From Pontederia crassipes (lineage: Eukaryota; Streptophyta; Magnoliopsida; Commelinales; Pontederiaceae): a DNA stretch of 64,000 nucleotides. The position numbers were made by a program, and so were the translations under genes. The notes beneath the pieces were generated by a model, which ran no database searches, was not told where the DNA came from, and was given only the letters and a program-made list of their open reading frames with translations. The stretch spans positions 2,050,501 through 2,114,500 of the forward strand of contig JAUKPH010000017.1 in assembly GCA_030549335.1 (NCBI GenBank). The letters run 5' to 3'. Below are positions 1 to 11,599 of the stretch, one piece after another (the first letter of the stretch is position 1; each line of letters opens with the position of its first letter).

Positions 1-175
1 AAACTCTCTCCAAACGCTCCCAGAACAAAATAGAATTATCCAAACAAATTAAACGAAAAGTTTTTTTTATTTACGAGAACTTTGCCAAACACATTATACG
101 AACTTCGACGTGAAATTCGAGAGTAGCGAGAACTACAAATTCAAAGTTCGTTCTGCGAAACACACCCCAAAGATT
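1..175. repeat. Possible MITE end at the window edge
   Basis: AT-rich sequence with short motifs (AACTTTGCCAAACAC, GCGAAACACACCCC) like the terminal part of hAT or PIF-type MITEs. The other end lies outside the window, so neither the inverted repeat nor a target-site duplication can be checked. It sits just upstream of the SET gene TATA box, so it may be part of that promoter. Weak call. Confidence 0.25.
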
Positions 176-186
176 ATTAACTTTTG

Positions 187-195
187 TATAAAAAA
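187..195 (+). promoter_or_regulatory. TATA box of the SET-domain gene
   Basis: TATAAAAAA lies 91 bp before the ATG at 278. Transcription would start about 30 bp downstream, giving a 5' leader of roughly 60 nt without an upstream ATG. The strand and spacing fit only the gene that follows. Confidence 0.5.
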
Positions 196-277
196 AAGTT
201 ATTAATAAAATATTCACAAATACAGTCCCCAGAAAACGCAGCCAAAGGTCTCATCTTTCTACCACTTCTCATAGAAT

Positions 278-3200
278 ATGGCGAGCTCGGTAGCCGCCAA
301 GGCGCTCACCGTCTCCGCCGGCCTCCCCGCTGTCTCGACGTCCGGATCCGCGTCCGTCGTCCCCTTTGTTCGTCATTGCCGGTCCCTGACTTGCGCCGCG
401 ACGGCCTCACGTATCGCACCTGCACCTCTGGATCTCATACGCTGGATCCGGCGGGAGGGCGGCTTCGTCCATCCCAAGATTAAGATCGCCTCTGGAGGCG
501 GAGAGTCCCTTGGACTCGGCGTCATGGTCGCTGGTGACATCCCGGCAGGGTCGGAGCTTATTGTCCTCCCGAGCCACATCCCCCTCCGCTTCGACCGGTA
601 TCCGTCGGAGGCCTCTGACGGGGGAGTTGATGGCCCTCGTTCCTATTTGATGGAACTGGCTCGCCGTGTTCCCGGTAAAGAACCTTTTTTCCCTTATTCT
701 TTTCAGTGGTTTTAAAGTTTTTTGTTTCTCCTCTCAAATTCTCGAATAGCGGGGATGTTCTAATTTGTGTTTGTCTCAGCAACAAATTTTATTGTTCATC
801 CTTAGTTTGTTCCCAGAATTTGTGTCAATCCATTTCAAATATAAGTTGTTCACAAATCGATTCATAATAAGTTATCACTTAGTGGTCTATTCAGTCAGAC
901 AAATGTCAAAATGGATAAATCTGAATGTGCATAAGGTACAGTTGGATGCAATAGAGCACAAGTGAACCACATAGAAACTTGCAACAATTCCAACTTATTT
1001 CCTTTAATTTTTTGTCTTTTTGAGAAAAAAATATTTGAGATACGACATATTTCTTTTAATTTTTCTGAAAATTTGGATTTACCATGAGCTAATCGATTGA
1101 GATGGAATTCTACTCTTCAGCTTCACATTGGTTTAATACTGCCAGAGGCTATAAAGGTGTGCTGAATATCTTATATTTTGCAAAAAGTCATTTGATGAGA
1201 AGTCTTTAACATCACTTTATTTAGGAGGGTTAATTCCTTCATACCCACCGTGATATATGTTAGTGCACTACCTGCAGAATATGAACTTGAACTGGAAATA
1301 TATTTGCATTAAGAAGTGAAAATCTATCATACCACACTACTACATTTAAGAGCATGAATTTTCTATTTCTCCAAAGTGAAAGTTGCTGCAAAATCTTGCC
1401 TTATTTCATTTCTCTATCTTTGCTTGTGTAACACCCAAAAACAGCACCTCCCATGCGGACGAATGCACGTGGAAATGTGATCCTTTGGGATGCCACAAGG
1501 ATGTACAATGTCAATCTACTGCTGCAAACTTGGCTACAATCAATGTCCATGTAACACAACTATTGCAGTGGAAACATTAAACATAAGGATCGAACGTTGG
1601 CCAACATAAACTACCATTGCATCACAAATTTAAGATATAATCTCCACACGGTAGGTTACATCATTTGCCCATTGGCTCAACATAATCTTATAGGACATGA
1701 TTCTTACATAGAGTTTCGGAGTCCATGAACATCACATAAGACCCACTTTGTCCATTCAACACAACAACTAAACCATCCATGTCATGTGCAGCTTTTCCCG
1801 TCGTGGGCAACGCCACCAATCAACCCCACCAATCAACCTTAACTACCCTTAGCCCAGCACAAACATAGCATAGCACAAACATCATATAGGCATCATTAGC
1901 AATGGAACATAATTATGTCAATACAATATATGACTAGGTGAGTCATTACCCTAGCGTAACACTTATCTTAAGTGATATTTTTGCCCCATCGTTATATGTT
2001 TTTCTTCTTTAACATATCTTCAATCAATAACATGAATAAAGACAACAATATAGCATTTTTTTTTTTTGAGAGGATAAAGGATGGATGCCTTTTGCATATA
2101 GCATTAAAAAATAAAAAAATATAGCATTATTTTTTAAATGCTCAATTGACTCATAGTCCAATAAGTTCATGCTTATATTTGTCCTTGACATGTTTCAATA
2201 AAATTTGATACTTTATAATTGTTTGTTGTCGTTTGATAATTTGGAAGTTTGTTCTACAACTTCATACTCGTCCCCATTTGGGACGTCCCCTTTTTTTATC
2301 AAATGACAACTGCCAGTTTAATTTAAATAATTAAACAATCAGTCAAATCAGTCTACCATTTGTTATAGAATTGGGTAACATTGGTTTAGTGTGGTTAGCT
2401 AAACCACTGGGATGCCTTGTTCCTGTGAATTATCCCTAGAACGATCCAAATTTCACGTCTGGGCCAATACAAGATGGGGACATCTACCCCGCCAATTTGA
2501 TAGGCTCTCAGTTACCATCCAACGTGCCAATTCAATCAATTGGTACATCATTATGTTAAATTATAATTTCTTATTTACAGCTGAGCATGCAATAATGAAC
2601 ATCTAGGCAAACAATCATATTCACTATAAATAAATAAACAATCTTAAGGACAACAAGGTTTAAATGGGGCTATATTTAGAGGGGAACAATGCTATGTGGA
2701 GAACGTGATGTTAATGGCACATCACATGATGCGACACTGGCGAACAAGCAATGCATGAATTTTATTCAACTTGTGTAACAAACCAATGAACTTGTACATA
2801 TTAGCCCACAGCAATAAAGTTGGATGATTGCAAACATGGCAATCATCCTTTTCACTTTCAAAAAAAAAGGACAACGAGGTTTTGTATGAGTCTCATACTA
2901 CGAAGACGTTGGGGGTCCTTTCCACTCATTGAATATTCTATCTACAAACAGACATCCAACCTGAAAGTTCAGTTGTCCAATCCTGCAAACCATTGTCAGT
3001 TCATTTCTGACCGGGCCTCCAATTCGGGGCAGTGTTTACACATCTTCATCATTTGATGTCTGGATGCCTGATCTGGAGTGGCGGACTGCCTAGTTCTATA
3101 AATAAAAAATGGAACAAATATTGTTATCATTTCGGTCATCCAGTCTGTCTCGGAATAGATGTCCAAACGCCGTCAGTAGCACGCATGTTATAACTCCAGA

Positions 3201-6200
3201 TTTCTGGACGTCTGAACCATTTTTGTCAAGCATCCAATTTGGATCAGTGTGGTTTGGAGGAGACTTCCACACTATTGCAGGCATCCAGTGGTTACCTCTG
3301 GACATTCAACCGTCAACCAAAAACTGAACCTAACTTTTTACATAGCAAACAACAGGCAATTTGCCACTCCAGTACATTAACATGCTAGATACTCAAACAG
3401 GACCATCACCTAACCACTTCAACACAGCCTTGCTTGCATGAATCTAGGGTTTCATGAGCATAAAAAGAGTTTCATTTGAAAGCAATAAACTCGGTTTTCT
3501 TGTCATTAAACTTCTAGAATAACAAATCTAATTCTGACCCTAAATTTAGCATTTTCATAAACTACATCGGCACAAGGGTAATGTAGAGATCCCCTTTACA
3601 TAACTATTTCAAAGCCTTTAGTTGCCACCTGCTAATGGTGCTTCCTCCCTCTTTCCCTTTTTTTCTGTGCTCCTTCCTCTTCATCCTTTCCAACCATCAC
3701 TGGCAGTCTCTCTTTTCCCCTGTAGAATTTCCTCTTCTTCACCTTGCTGCCCTCCTGTGAAGAAAGGAGATTTCATCTCAATCTCATATCCTTGTTAGGG
3801 CTGAGTCTCCTATGTGGGTTTTCTTTGCAAATGGAGAGGAAAGAACAGAAGAGGGCTTGTTGGGTTTCTGTAACAAAAGGATGTGAGGTCCAATGGGAAG
3901 GTTTGTGAGTGGGCTGTGGGTCCCACTTACTTATGGTTTATTTGAAACCATTTTTTTGAACAGTTGTTACATTTTGCCCTTAGAAAAAGAAATCAGTTAT
4001 TATTGCTGCAATTCATCAAAGCTGGAACCATTAGATGTGAATCTGATTTTCCATTGGTTTTGAAAAACAAATCTTAGTCTAGGAAGTGACTTTTTATTTT
4101 GAAAATTAGGCTATAATGAGTTTTTTCTGAGGAGTAAAATGGACCATGTGGGAAGCATGTGACAGAGGAACTATGGGCAATGAAGTTGGGCTTGAGGCTT
4201 CTTCAAGAGAGAGCGACTGTTGGTTCATTTTGGTGGCCATATATCAGCAATCTACCAGAAACTTTCAGTGTACCTATTTTCTTTTCAGGAGAGGACATAA
4301 AGAACCTTCAGTATGCTCCACTTATTCATCAGGTGAGAACAGCTTGTTGCATGTAACTTTTGACTAAAAGTGTGATTCCTATCAGCTGGTTGATAAGCTG
4401 GTTATATTTCAGGTGAATAAGAGGTGTCGCTTTCTCCTTGGTTTTGAGAAGGAAGTAAACACAGTACTTGAAAATATTTCCTCTAATGATCACCCGTTTG
4501 GAGGTCAAAACATCAATGCCTCGTCTCTTGGCTGGGCCATGTCATCAGTTTCTTCTCGAGCGTTTCGTTTACATGGTCAAAGGCTCACTAATGATGATCA
4601 ATTGGACATCCCCATGTTGCTTCCACTTATAGATATGTGCAACCATAGCTTTAGCCCTAGTGCACAAATTGTTCAGGACAAAGATGTAAACAGCCCAAAT
4701 ATGTCAGTGAAGGCAAGTCCTTCGATTAACACTCTTTCTTTATCCATGTTGTTATCATTGTGCAAAAACGTTGCCTTGAAAATAGAATGCTTGGTCATCA
4801 TATTTCAGCATCAAATTAACTTTTCTCATACTTCTGATCTATGTTAAGAAGCAATTCACATTGGCATCATGTATAATTTATTCCTGAAAATCACATTCAT
4901 TGAATTTGATTTTCTTCTAGGTCCTTATTCTATTGTTGTTTCCATATTCAACTTTTTTTTGTACATTATGCAGTAATGTTTTGTTATAACGATACTCATA
5001 TGCGGTTTACTTTAATTTCTCTACTGGTTTACCAAAGTTGTGATGACTATTCTTTCTCTGAACTAACACACTTCACTTGACCATGCATGTCTTTAAATGA
5101 TTCTTGCAGTGTTTCTGTAATTTTTTTTTCTCTTATTTCGATTTTTCTTCTATAAATGTATGATCTGTTGTGTATCCACTGATACTCATCATGGTTAGTT
5201 GCACAAAATATGTAGCAAGTATACATTACTTGTTAAACTATCAGAAAATAGATTATCATTACCTTTACTATGTAACTCCGTCTATGTTTTATAGCCGGTC
5301 CCAAGTCCGGATAAAGGAGGAGAGTTGTGTTAGGCCCCGACAGCCAGCGTAAAACCCTGTCGAATCTCATGAACATGGATCAACGAAGCGTCGTATGATC
5401 CATGTAGCCGACCCCACCTAGTGGGATAAGGCTTTGTTGTTGTCGTTGTTGTTGTTGTATTACCTTTACTATGTATTATTTGCAAGTTAAAGATATTTAA
5501 AGTGTGATAGTCCAGTTGGATATATCACCTAGTAGGCAGAACAGGAGTTAACCCATTCTATATGTTAGGAGTCTAAATTCACTGCATGTACATCAGATGT
5601 TTCTTTGCTGGTGGAAAATAGGATTACTAGCACAGATCATTAGTCATCTGCCTCTATCTAAGATGTATCATGTTTATAATTTGTGTCAACAACAACAACA
5701 ACAACAAAGCCTTATCCCACTAGGTGGGGTCGGCTACATGGATCATACGACGTCATTCCGCTCTATTATTCGTTGATCCATGTTCATGAGATTCGACAGG
5801 GTTTTACGCTGGCTGTCGGGGCCTAACACAACTCTCCTCCTTTATCCGGGCTTGGGACCGGCTATAAAACATAGGCGGAGTTGTTTATAATTTGTGTCAT
5901 AATTTAATATTGTCTAAGAATACAGGTTAATGGATGATGGTTGCAAAATATATCTACTGCCTCATTTAGATGATGTATACAAATGTTGCAGCTGTCTTGA
6001 TTCTTAAGCAAACATTAGATGAGATTACTCTACTTTATTGTTTCTTTCTGCTTCTTGATTATTTTAATAGTATATCATCCACGATCCATTTGAGATACAG
6101 CCTTTCAAGTAGCAGGTTGGTATCCATGTAGTCCCAAGCCTGCAACCCTCATGTGACGAATTTCTCTTTTGTTGACAGTTAGAAAAAGGATACAGATTTA

Positions 6201-7753
6201 CCTGGGTACTATTTTTTGCCATTTACAGGTTGTAGCAGACATAGAAATGAAAGAAGACACATCAGTTACCCTGAATTATGGTTGCCTGAGCAATGATTTT
6301 TTTCTTCTTGATTATGGGTTTGTAATTCCATCAAACCCATATGATCATGTAGAGCTAACATATGATGAGGATCTCCTTGATGCTGCCAGTATGGCAGCAG
6401 GACTTTCGTCCCCCAGTTTTTCATCTCCAAATCAGTGGCAGCAGGAAATTTTGTCCCAGTTAGGTTTAAAGGGAGATGGGGCTCTCCTCAAGGTACTTCT
6501 CAACTCATGACTTGGTTCTTGTCAACTTAGTTTTGGTTGCACGATCTTGTTGGTAGTTAACAAGCTCCATTTTCCATTACAGATTTCCTAGATAATTCAT
6601 GCAAAGAGACATGACTAGGAGTCTTATTGAAAAAAAACTCGGAATGATGCCAACCAATCTTCTAAACTGGAATGATCATGGTGTATGTAACTGTTGTCTC
6701 GTTTTTCTGTAGTAACACAGATGAAATAAGCAGGATAAGTTATCTAATTCTCTCTCGCACTCTTCCTCCCCAGAAAAGAGGTTGAAGAAATATGTAGAAA
6801 GAAACCGGGGACCAATTCATAGGAGATGTATTATGGATTTCTCAGTTAAAAGTTAATCTTTCATGGGCTAGGGTGCCTTGCACCCCATTTTATGAGCTAG
6901 TGGGTCAGAAATGAAAGGGGACAGTGCATTATGTGATCTATAATTTACTTATGTTTGTCTAATTTGGGAACTCGATCTAGTAATGATTAATATTTCAAAC
7001 ACACATGGGAGTCATTGACCATTAGAAGAACCAAACAAGGGATTAATTTGCATAGTTATGTGTACAATTTGGTTAAGCAATGCTCTTAAAGAGGGAAAGT
7101 TTCTTGTCATTTTTCTTACGTAGTAGTGGTTTACCTCCATGTTTCGCTTCTTGCTTAGGTTCTTAATATTTATGATTACTTTACGGATAACTAATATAGT
7201 TGCTCAGATTCTTGAGGGAAATTTTATTGTTTAGTATCTTTGGATTGTAATAATCCTAGTGTTAGGGAGTTTTTCAAACATGCAGATTCTTCTTTGAGCA
7301 TTAGCACACAAATGCATTATTTGAGATATCCGAGACATGCCATATCTCAAGCATTCTCATTTCTTTTTCTTTAATCATTGGTAGGTAACATTGGGAGGTA
7401 CAGGAATTGTTGATGGCAGATTATTGGCTGCACTACGAGTACTTCTATCGAACGACAAAGAAACAATTCAGGGACATGATCTAAACACTCTGAAGTCATT
7501 TTCAGAAGAAGCTCCTTGTGGGGTGCCCATCGAAGTTGCAGCTCTTCGAACACTCATCGCACTTTCTGTCATTGCGCTTAAGCATTTTCCTACAGAGATA
7601 ATGCAGGATGAGTCCATCTTAAAACAAGATGTTTCCAGTTCCACTGAATTGGCTGTCCAGTTCAGGATGCAGAAGAAATTGTTGCTCATAGAAGTCATGC
7701 AAAAGCTGACACAGAAGGTGAAGAAGATATCAAAGATGGTGGCAACATCCTGA
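278..7753 (+). CDS. Plastid SET-domain protein, Rubisco LSMT-like lysine methyltransferase
   Basis: Five exons: 278-674, 4166-4332, 4413-4712, 6229-6492 and 7385-7753. Phases agree and give 498 aa, a normal family length. Residues 1 to about 45 are rich in Ala, Ser and Val with few acidic residues, like a chloroplast transit peptide. A split SET domain follows: LDLIRWIRREGGF near 51-63, ELWAMKLGL at the exon 1/2 joint, NHSF at 265-268 and LNYG at 303-306, which are the motifs that form the S-adenosylmethionine and lysine site. Residues from about 340 to the end match the Rubisco-LSMT substrate-binding region. It most resembles the Arabidopsis At5g14260 type, from memory. Members are often named Rubisco large-subunit methyltransferase, but the real substrate of this subgroup is unclear. 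Exon 1 is much more GC-rich than the others. Intron 1 is 3.5 kb; intron 3 has a GC donor. Confidence 0.9.
1427..3971 (-). mobile_element. Possible old LTR inside SET gene intron 1
   Basis: The block starts TGTAACACCC and ends AGTTGTTACA, matching a minus-strand LTR that begins TGTAACA and ends GGGTGTTACA. Its 2.5-kb length is close to the clearer solo LTRs in this window. Near 3650-3900 the minus strand has a purine-rich, gene-like stretch as in an LTR leader. The 5 bp outside each end do not match (GCTTG versus TTTTG), and no gag or pol coding is seen, so the boundaries may be wrong. It would be a Ty3/gypsy-type solo LTR if real. The rest of intron 1 (675-4165) shows only AT-rich non-coding sequence. 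Confidence 0.35.
5258..5475 (+). mobile_element. SINE-like element with RTE-type tail (copy 1)
   Basis: A 184-bp element at 5275-5458 starts ACTCCGTCTATG and ends in a (TTG)n-type tail after GTGGGATAAGGC. It is flanked by a perfect 17-bp target-site duplication, ATTACCTTTACTATGTA, at 5258-5274 and 5459-5475. Compared with copy 2 it lacks about 18 bp in the middle. Its last 60 bp match the end of the RTE LINE fragment near 27 kb, so it probably uses that LINE's machinery. No clear pol III A and B boxes are visible. Confidence 0.85.
5671..5899 (-). mobile_element. SINE-like element with RTE-type tail (copy 2)
   Basis: This is the same family in the opposite direction: 193 bp at 5689-5881, tail at the left as (CAA)n, 5' end ACTCCGCCTATG at the right. 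An 18-bp duplication, TGTTTATAATTTGTGTCA, flanks it at 5671-5688 and 5882-5899. Both copies begin at the same base, so the 5' end is a real family end and not random truncation. It lies 230 bp from copy 1. Confidence 0.85.
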
Positions 7754-7912
7754 AAAGTCAACTTCACAATTCCAGCATTTTATCTGTTTCTGTTTTAGGG
7801 CTTCTCTGGAATTGTAAAACTGGTGAACCTTGTCTAATGCCTGGGAAATAGCTGAAAAGACTAATCAATGTTGCTTTCGTGATAGACTTGTGGATGTGGC
7901 ATACCACTACCT

Positions 7913-8461
7913 GTTCCAAGATTGACTTTGTTCTTCTAGATGTGTTATGGTTGTTTTTGCTGATTGACTTTGTTCTTCTAAATGTGTTATAGTTGTTTTT
8001 CCAGATTGACTTTGTTCTTCTAAATGTGTTATGGTTGTTTTTCCAGATTGACTTTGTTCCAAGATTGACTTTGTTCTGCTAAATGTGTTATGGTTGTTTT
8101 TCAAGATTGACTTTGTTCTTCTAAATGTGTTATGGTTGTTTTTCCAGATTGACTTTGTTCCAAGATTGACTTTGTTCTGCTAAATGTGTTATGGTTGTTT
8201 TTCAAGATTGACTTTGTTCTTCTAAATGTGTTATGGTTGTTTTTCCAGATTGACTTTGTTCCAAGATTGACTTTGTTCTGCTAAATGTGTTATGGTTGTT
8301 TTTCCAGATTGACTTTGTTCCAAGATTGACTTTGTTCTGCTAACTGTGTTATGGTTGTTTTACCAGATTGACTTTGTTACAAGAGTTTGATTTTGTTCTT
8401 CTAAATGTGCTATGGTCGTTTTCCCAGATTGATTTTGTTCCAAAATTGACTTTGTTCTTCT
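7913..8461. repeat. Minisatellite, 42-bp unit with 101-bp higher-order repeat
   Basis: About ten units share AGATTGACTTTGTTC followed by a TGTGTTATGGTTG block. Most units are 42 bp; others carry an extra 17 bp (AGATTGACTTTGTTCCA), making 59 bp. One 42 plus one 59 forms a 101-bp unit that is repeated twice without change at about 8103-8304. It begins 160 bp after the SET stop codon, so it is probably transcribed as 3' UTR. The spacers are not unique, so it is not a CRISPR. Confidence 0.9.
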
Positions 8462-8465
8462 AGAG

Positions 8466-11090
8466 GATCTTGCAGAGTCAGAGTCTGAAACCATAGGTTT
8501 CTCCAGAAACTGGGTGATGCTTGGAAACATTCAACTTTCTGTATGCCTTTGAACATCTTTTTTTTTTCTGTTCTTTTTTCAGATATCTTCCCGAGTCCTC
8601 TTGATATTTGAGTGGATATACATGTGTTAAGGTGCATACTAGAAACACGTTTCCTTCTCGATTCGTCTCGTCCAATGGAGTTAACATTATAGTATTTTAC
8701 GTTAACATTATTAAGAAAAAATATCTATCAAATATTTATAATAACGTTTTAATACTAACAAAATGTTATCCCTACCGAATATTCTACTCAGAATTTGTTT
8801 GACTTAGTTCTACTAAACAATGATAAAAGTTCTCACGAGCCCAACCGGTACGCAAGTTTTGATCAATGAGTAAAAGTTTGGCAAGTTCCAAATCGATATG
8901 CAAATCAACGTACTTCTCCTTGATTGAAATTTCCTTCCAAACATCCGGCTATAATTATAACGTCAAATCCACAAATTCTTAGAACTTAAGTTTTCCATTC
9001 AAATTAACTTTACGACGAAATCTTTCTAATGGAGAAGAAGTCGCCTCGATTTGCGAGAGAAATTGAGACGATTGCCCGAAGTCGTCATAACTTGGCGAGG
9101 AATTTTAGGTCTTTCACAATTCAAATTTGTGAGGCGGATCTAAAATCCATCGTAAATTAGGGCGGAAAGAAAATACCGTCGCCAATTTTACCTGCAGAGG
9201 TGAAGCGACGACAACAAATTACCACGGGAACAGTCCGTCGGGGTTTGTAATGTAGCTGGCATGGGAATCCGACACAATTCGTCGCAGATGACATAACGTA
9301 CCGTAAATTGCGGCAGAACCACGTTTTGCGATCGAAGTGTCCGCCGCAGATTACAGCGGAAAGCTGACCGCCATATCTTTCGACGTAGACTTTCTGTCGT
9401 AAACTCATTTCTAAAAGTACAATTGCAAATTTATTCTATCAAAAAAAAAAAAAATTGCAAATGTATTTCCCATCGGTTCCGTTTCTAACGTTTTTAATTT
9501 TCACCGCAAATTCTAACTCGAGGGTGGGTTTACAGAAATTTACAGTAGAATATCTATAAAATTCTTTCTTTTTAGTCGTTTTCCTTTCCAAGGGAGAGTA
9601 AGACAAATTGTTTGGTCGATCAAATTTAATTTATTTTTTAAAGAAAATCATATTTAAATCAATACAAGATCAGGATTAATGTAAAAGTCACAAAATTTTT
9701 ATTATGTCAACATTTAAGTTATCAGTAAAATTAATGATGTCAGGTGTAACTTACATGTGCCATGCCACATCATCCAACTTAAAAAAACATAAATATATTT
9801 TGTTATATTTTAGACGCAAAATACATTTTGTAAATAATAGTTTAATCGTTTTCAATTAAATATTTTTTTTAAAAAATATTGATAAAATGGGTGATGTGAC
9901 ATATGCCACGATGTCATATGACTCAGTAAAGCAAAGGTAAAAAAAGTTACATGAATCATGAAGTAATTTAAAACTGAGTTGCCTTGAAAACTGAAATCCA
10001 AAATTGAATAATTTAAATCCACATTTGTATATTGAAAATTCAAAGTTAAATTATTTAAATAATAATTTGGCACAAGTTAAATTATTCATAGACTATGAAC
10101 TCTGAAAATAAGTTTATAAAAGAGATAATATCTTTTTGGGTGAAGAAAATAAAGTAAAAACCATTTAAAATCTTAACATTGGGAGGCAGTGCTGTAAATT
10201 CGGTCCGACCCAACCGTTCGGATTAGTGTCCGACCTTGAAACGATTTACGATTTACGGGTCATCCTTGATTGATTTGATCAGGTCAAAATAAAAATGAAA
10301 TAGTTAAGACAAAATAATTAGTTTTTTAAAAATTACTTACACAAACACACATATATATATTTCATTTTTTTATCAAATATCATTGATATTCTTTTATTTA
10401 TATTCACGAAAAAATAAATTTCATCTTTTATGTAATAGCTATTCTATTAATACTTACTTTATTATACTATTTGAACTTTAAACTATTCTGTTTAATTTAT
10501 TACAATTTATTTTATAAGGCACTAAAAAGATGAGAAAAAATTTATTTAATATATTTTATGTTTTTATTAACTTATATTATCTGATTTGTCTATGCAGGGG
10601 TAACCAATACACCAAAATAAACATTCTATTAATATAATTAGTCTACAATTTAACTATATAGAGCCACTATTATGCTAAAATCAATATATAACATATATAA
10701 CAAATTTTTTTCTCAAATTTTAGGGGGTGCAGGACTCCTTAACTAATAACTACTACTTGGGTCCGCCCCGGGTTCAACGTGAGGAATCATGATGCATTGG
10801 TCGGAGACTCTGAGGAGTGCAGATCATAAAAGTAACCCCACAAGAGTCTTTGATAATTTGATTACTTATGCACGCTTTGAATATTGAAAATTACACGGAA
10901 ACATCAGCACGGACAACACAAATAGGAAAAAAGAACACAGAGGAGAACCAGCTTGAGTTGAAGAGAGCTAATTTCAGTCATTCTGATCGTCCAAACGAGA
11001 CGCAAAGTTTCATAGTTTCTTAAATATCTTCGTACTAGTCATGTCTTAATAATTTTATATACAGATTACGGGAAAATAAAAAGACACCAT
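8466..11090. other. Intergenic, AT-rich, no gene seen
   Basis: No supported gene. About 8990-9420 is less AT-rich and full of CGTCGCAA/CCGTAAATT-like motifs on both strands, like CACTA subterminal DNA (listed separately). The rest is low-complexity AT sequence. Confidence 0.6.
8990..9420. mobile_element. Possible decayed CACTA subterminal region
   Basis: Repeated short motifs such as CGTCGCA, CGTAAATT and GCGGAA alternate in both directions, like the subterminal repeats of the CACTA elements at 39 and 41-51 kb. No CACTA terminus or 3-bp duplication was found, so this is a guess from texture only. Confidence 0.3.
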
Positions 11091-11135
11091 GTTCTGTAGT
11101 GAACCAATCAGGCCATATTCACCATGTTCAACAGC

Positions 11136-11399
11136 CTACTCGCCATCCGAGGTCGTTCGGCCGGCCACCCCGAGGGGCGACCGCGACCGCCTCCGCACCA
11201 CCGCCGTGTCGGCCGGCCTCTTCCCGATATGAATCCTTCTGTCGACGACGTCCTCCGTGTTCCCGTCTTCTTCCTTTATCCTCCGCACGCGGCTGTGCAC
11301 CGCTACCCCTGCGCCGCCGCCGCCATGCGGCCTTCCTCTGCTGCCACCTTCTCCCTCCTCCACCTCCACCACCACCACCACCACCACTTTTTGCTCCAT
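11136..11399 (-). CDS. Small one-exon protein of unknown function, 87 aa
   Basis: I do not recognise this gene. The 87-codon frame on - has strongly G/C third positions, a good plant start context (AACAACATGGAG) and a TATA box 147-154 bp upstream at 11546-11553. The protein starts MEQK, then has a run of seven Val encoded by (GTG)n, a Gly-rich part at about 24-32, and a charged basic C-terminal half (RVRRIKEEDG, RRRSRSPLG). No signal peptide or membrane segment is seen. The Ser-Pro and Arg-rich tail could suit a nuclear or phosphorylated protein, but that is speculation. Overlapping frames on + and - in this GC-rich block are poly-His, poly-Gly or Pro-rich and look like shadows. Introns are unlikely because the frame is closed at both ends. 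Confidence 0.55.
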   Translation of the reverse strand: MEQKVVVVVVVEVEEGEGGSRGRPHGGGGAGVAVHSRVRRIKEEDGNTEDVVDRRIHIGKRPADTAVVRRRSRSPLGVAGRTTSDGE

Positions 11400-11544
11400 G
11401 TTGTTCCTCTTGATCCTTCTCTAAGCCCCCTGTGGGTGCATGCACCTGCAGGCAGTAGTACGTGGTCGTGTGTTCTTGGTGAGTGGCTACTTAAGGATGG
11501 GAAATTGGCAATGGAATGAACAAAAAAGAGAGAGAAAAAGATGC

Positions 11545-11556
11545 CTCTTTTATAGC
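11545..11556 (-). promoter_or_regulatory. TATA box for the 87-aa gene
   Basis: On the minus strand the sequence reads CTATAAAAGAGG, an almost ideal plant TATA box. It is followed by a CT-rich leader of about 120 nt with no ATG before the chosen start. It supports the minus strand as the coding strand of this locus. Confidence 0.6.
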
Positions 11557-11599
11557 TGTTTGTTTGAGCGGATCGATGAAAAAGAGAAGGCAAACGTTA

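Larger units (their letters stand above)
4713..6228 (+). other. GC-AG intron 3 of the SET gene
   Basis: The exon 3 end reads GTGAAG and the intron starts GCAAGT, the usual form of the rare GC donor. The intron ends TTTACAG and exon 4 opens GTTGTAGCAGAC. Using this donor keeps phase 0 and joins VK to VVADIEMKED, as in relatives. No GT donor nearby keeps the frame and the conserved residues. The intron carries the two SINE-like copies listed separately. Confidence 0.85.

Noticed and set aside
7913..8461. Regular repeat array that could be mistaken for a CRISPR
   Set aside because: The repeats run head to tail without unique spacers and lie in a plant gene 3' region.
11099..11593. Four other open frames over the 87-aa gene (poly-His, poly-Gly, Pro-rich)
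   Set aside because: They arise from GC-rich simple sequence, and none has a TATA box at the right distance.
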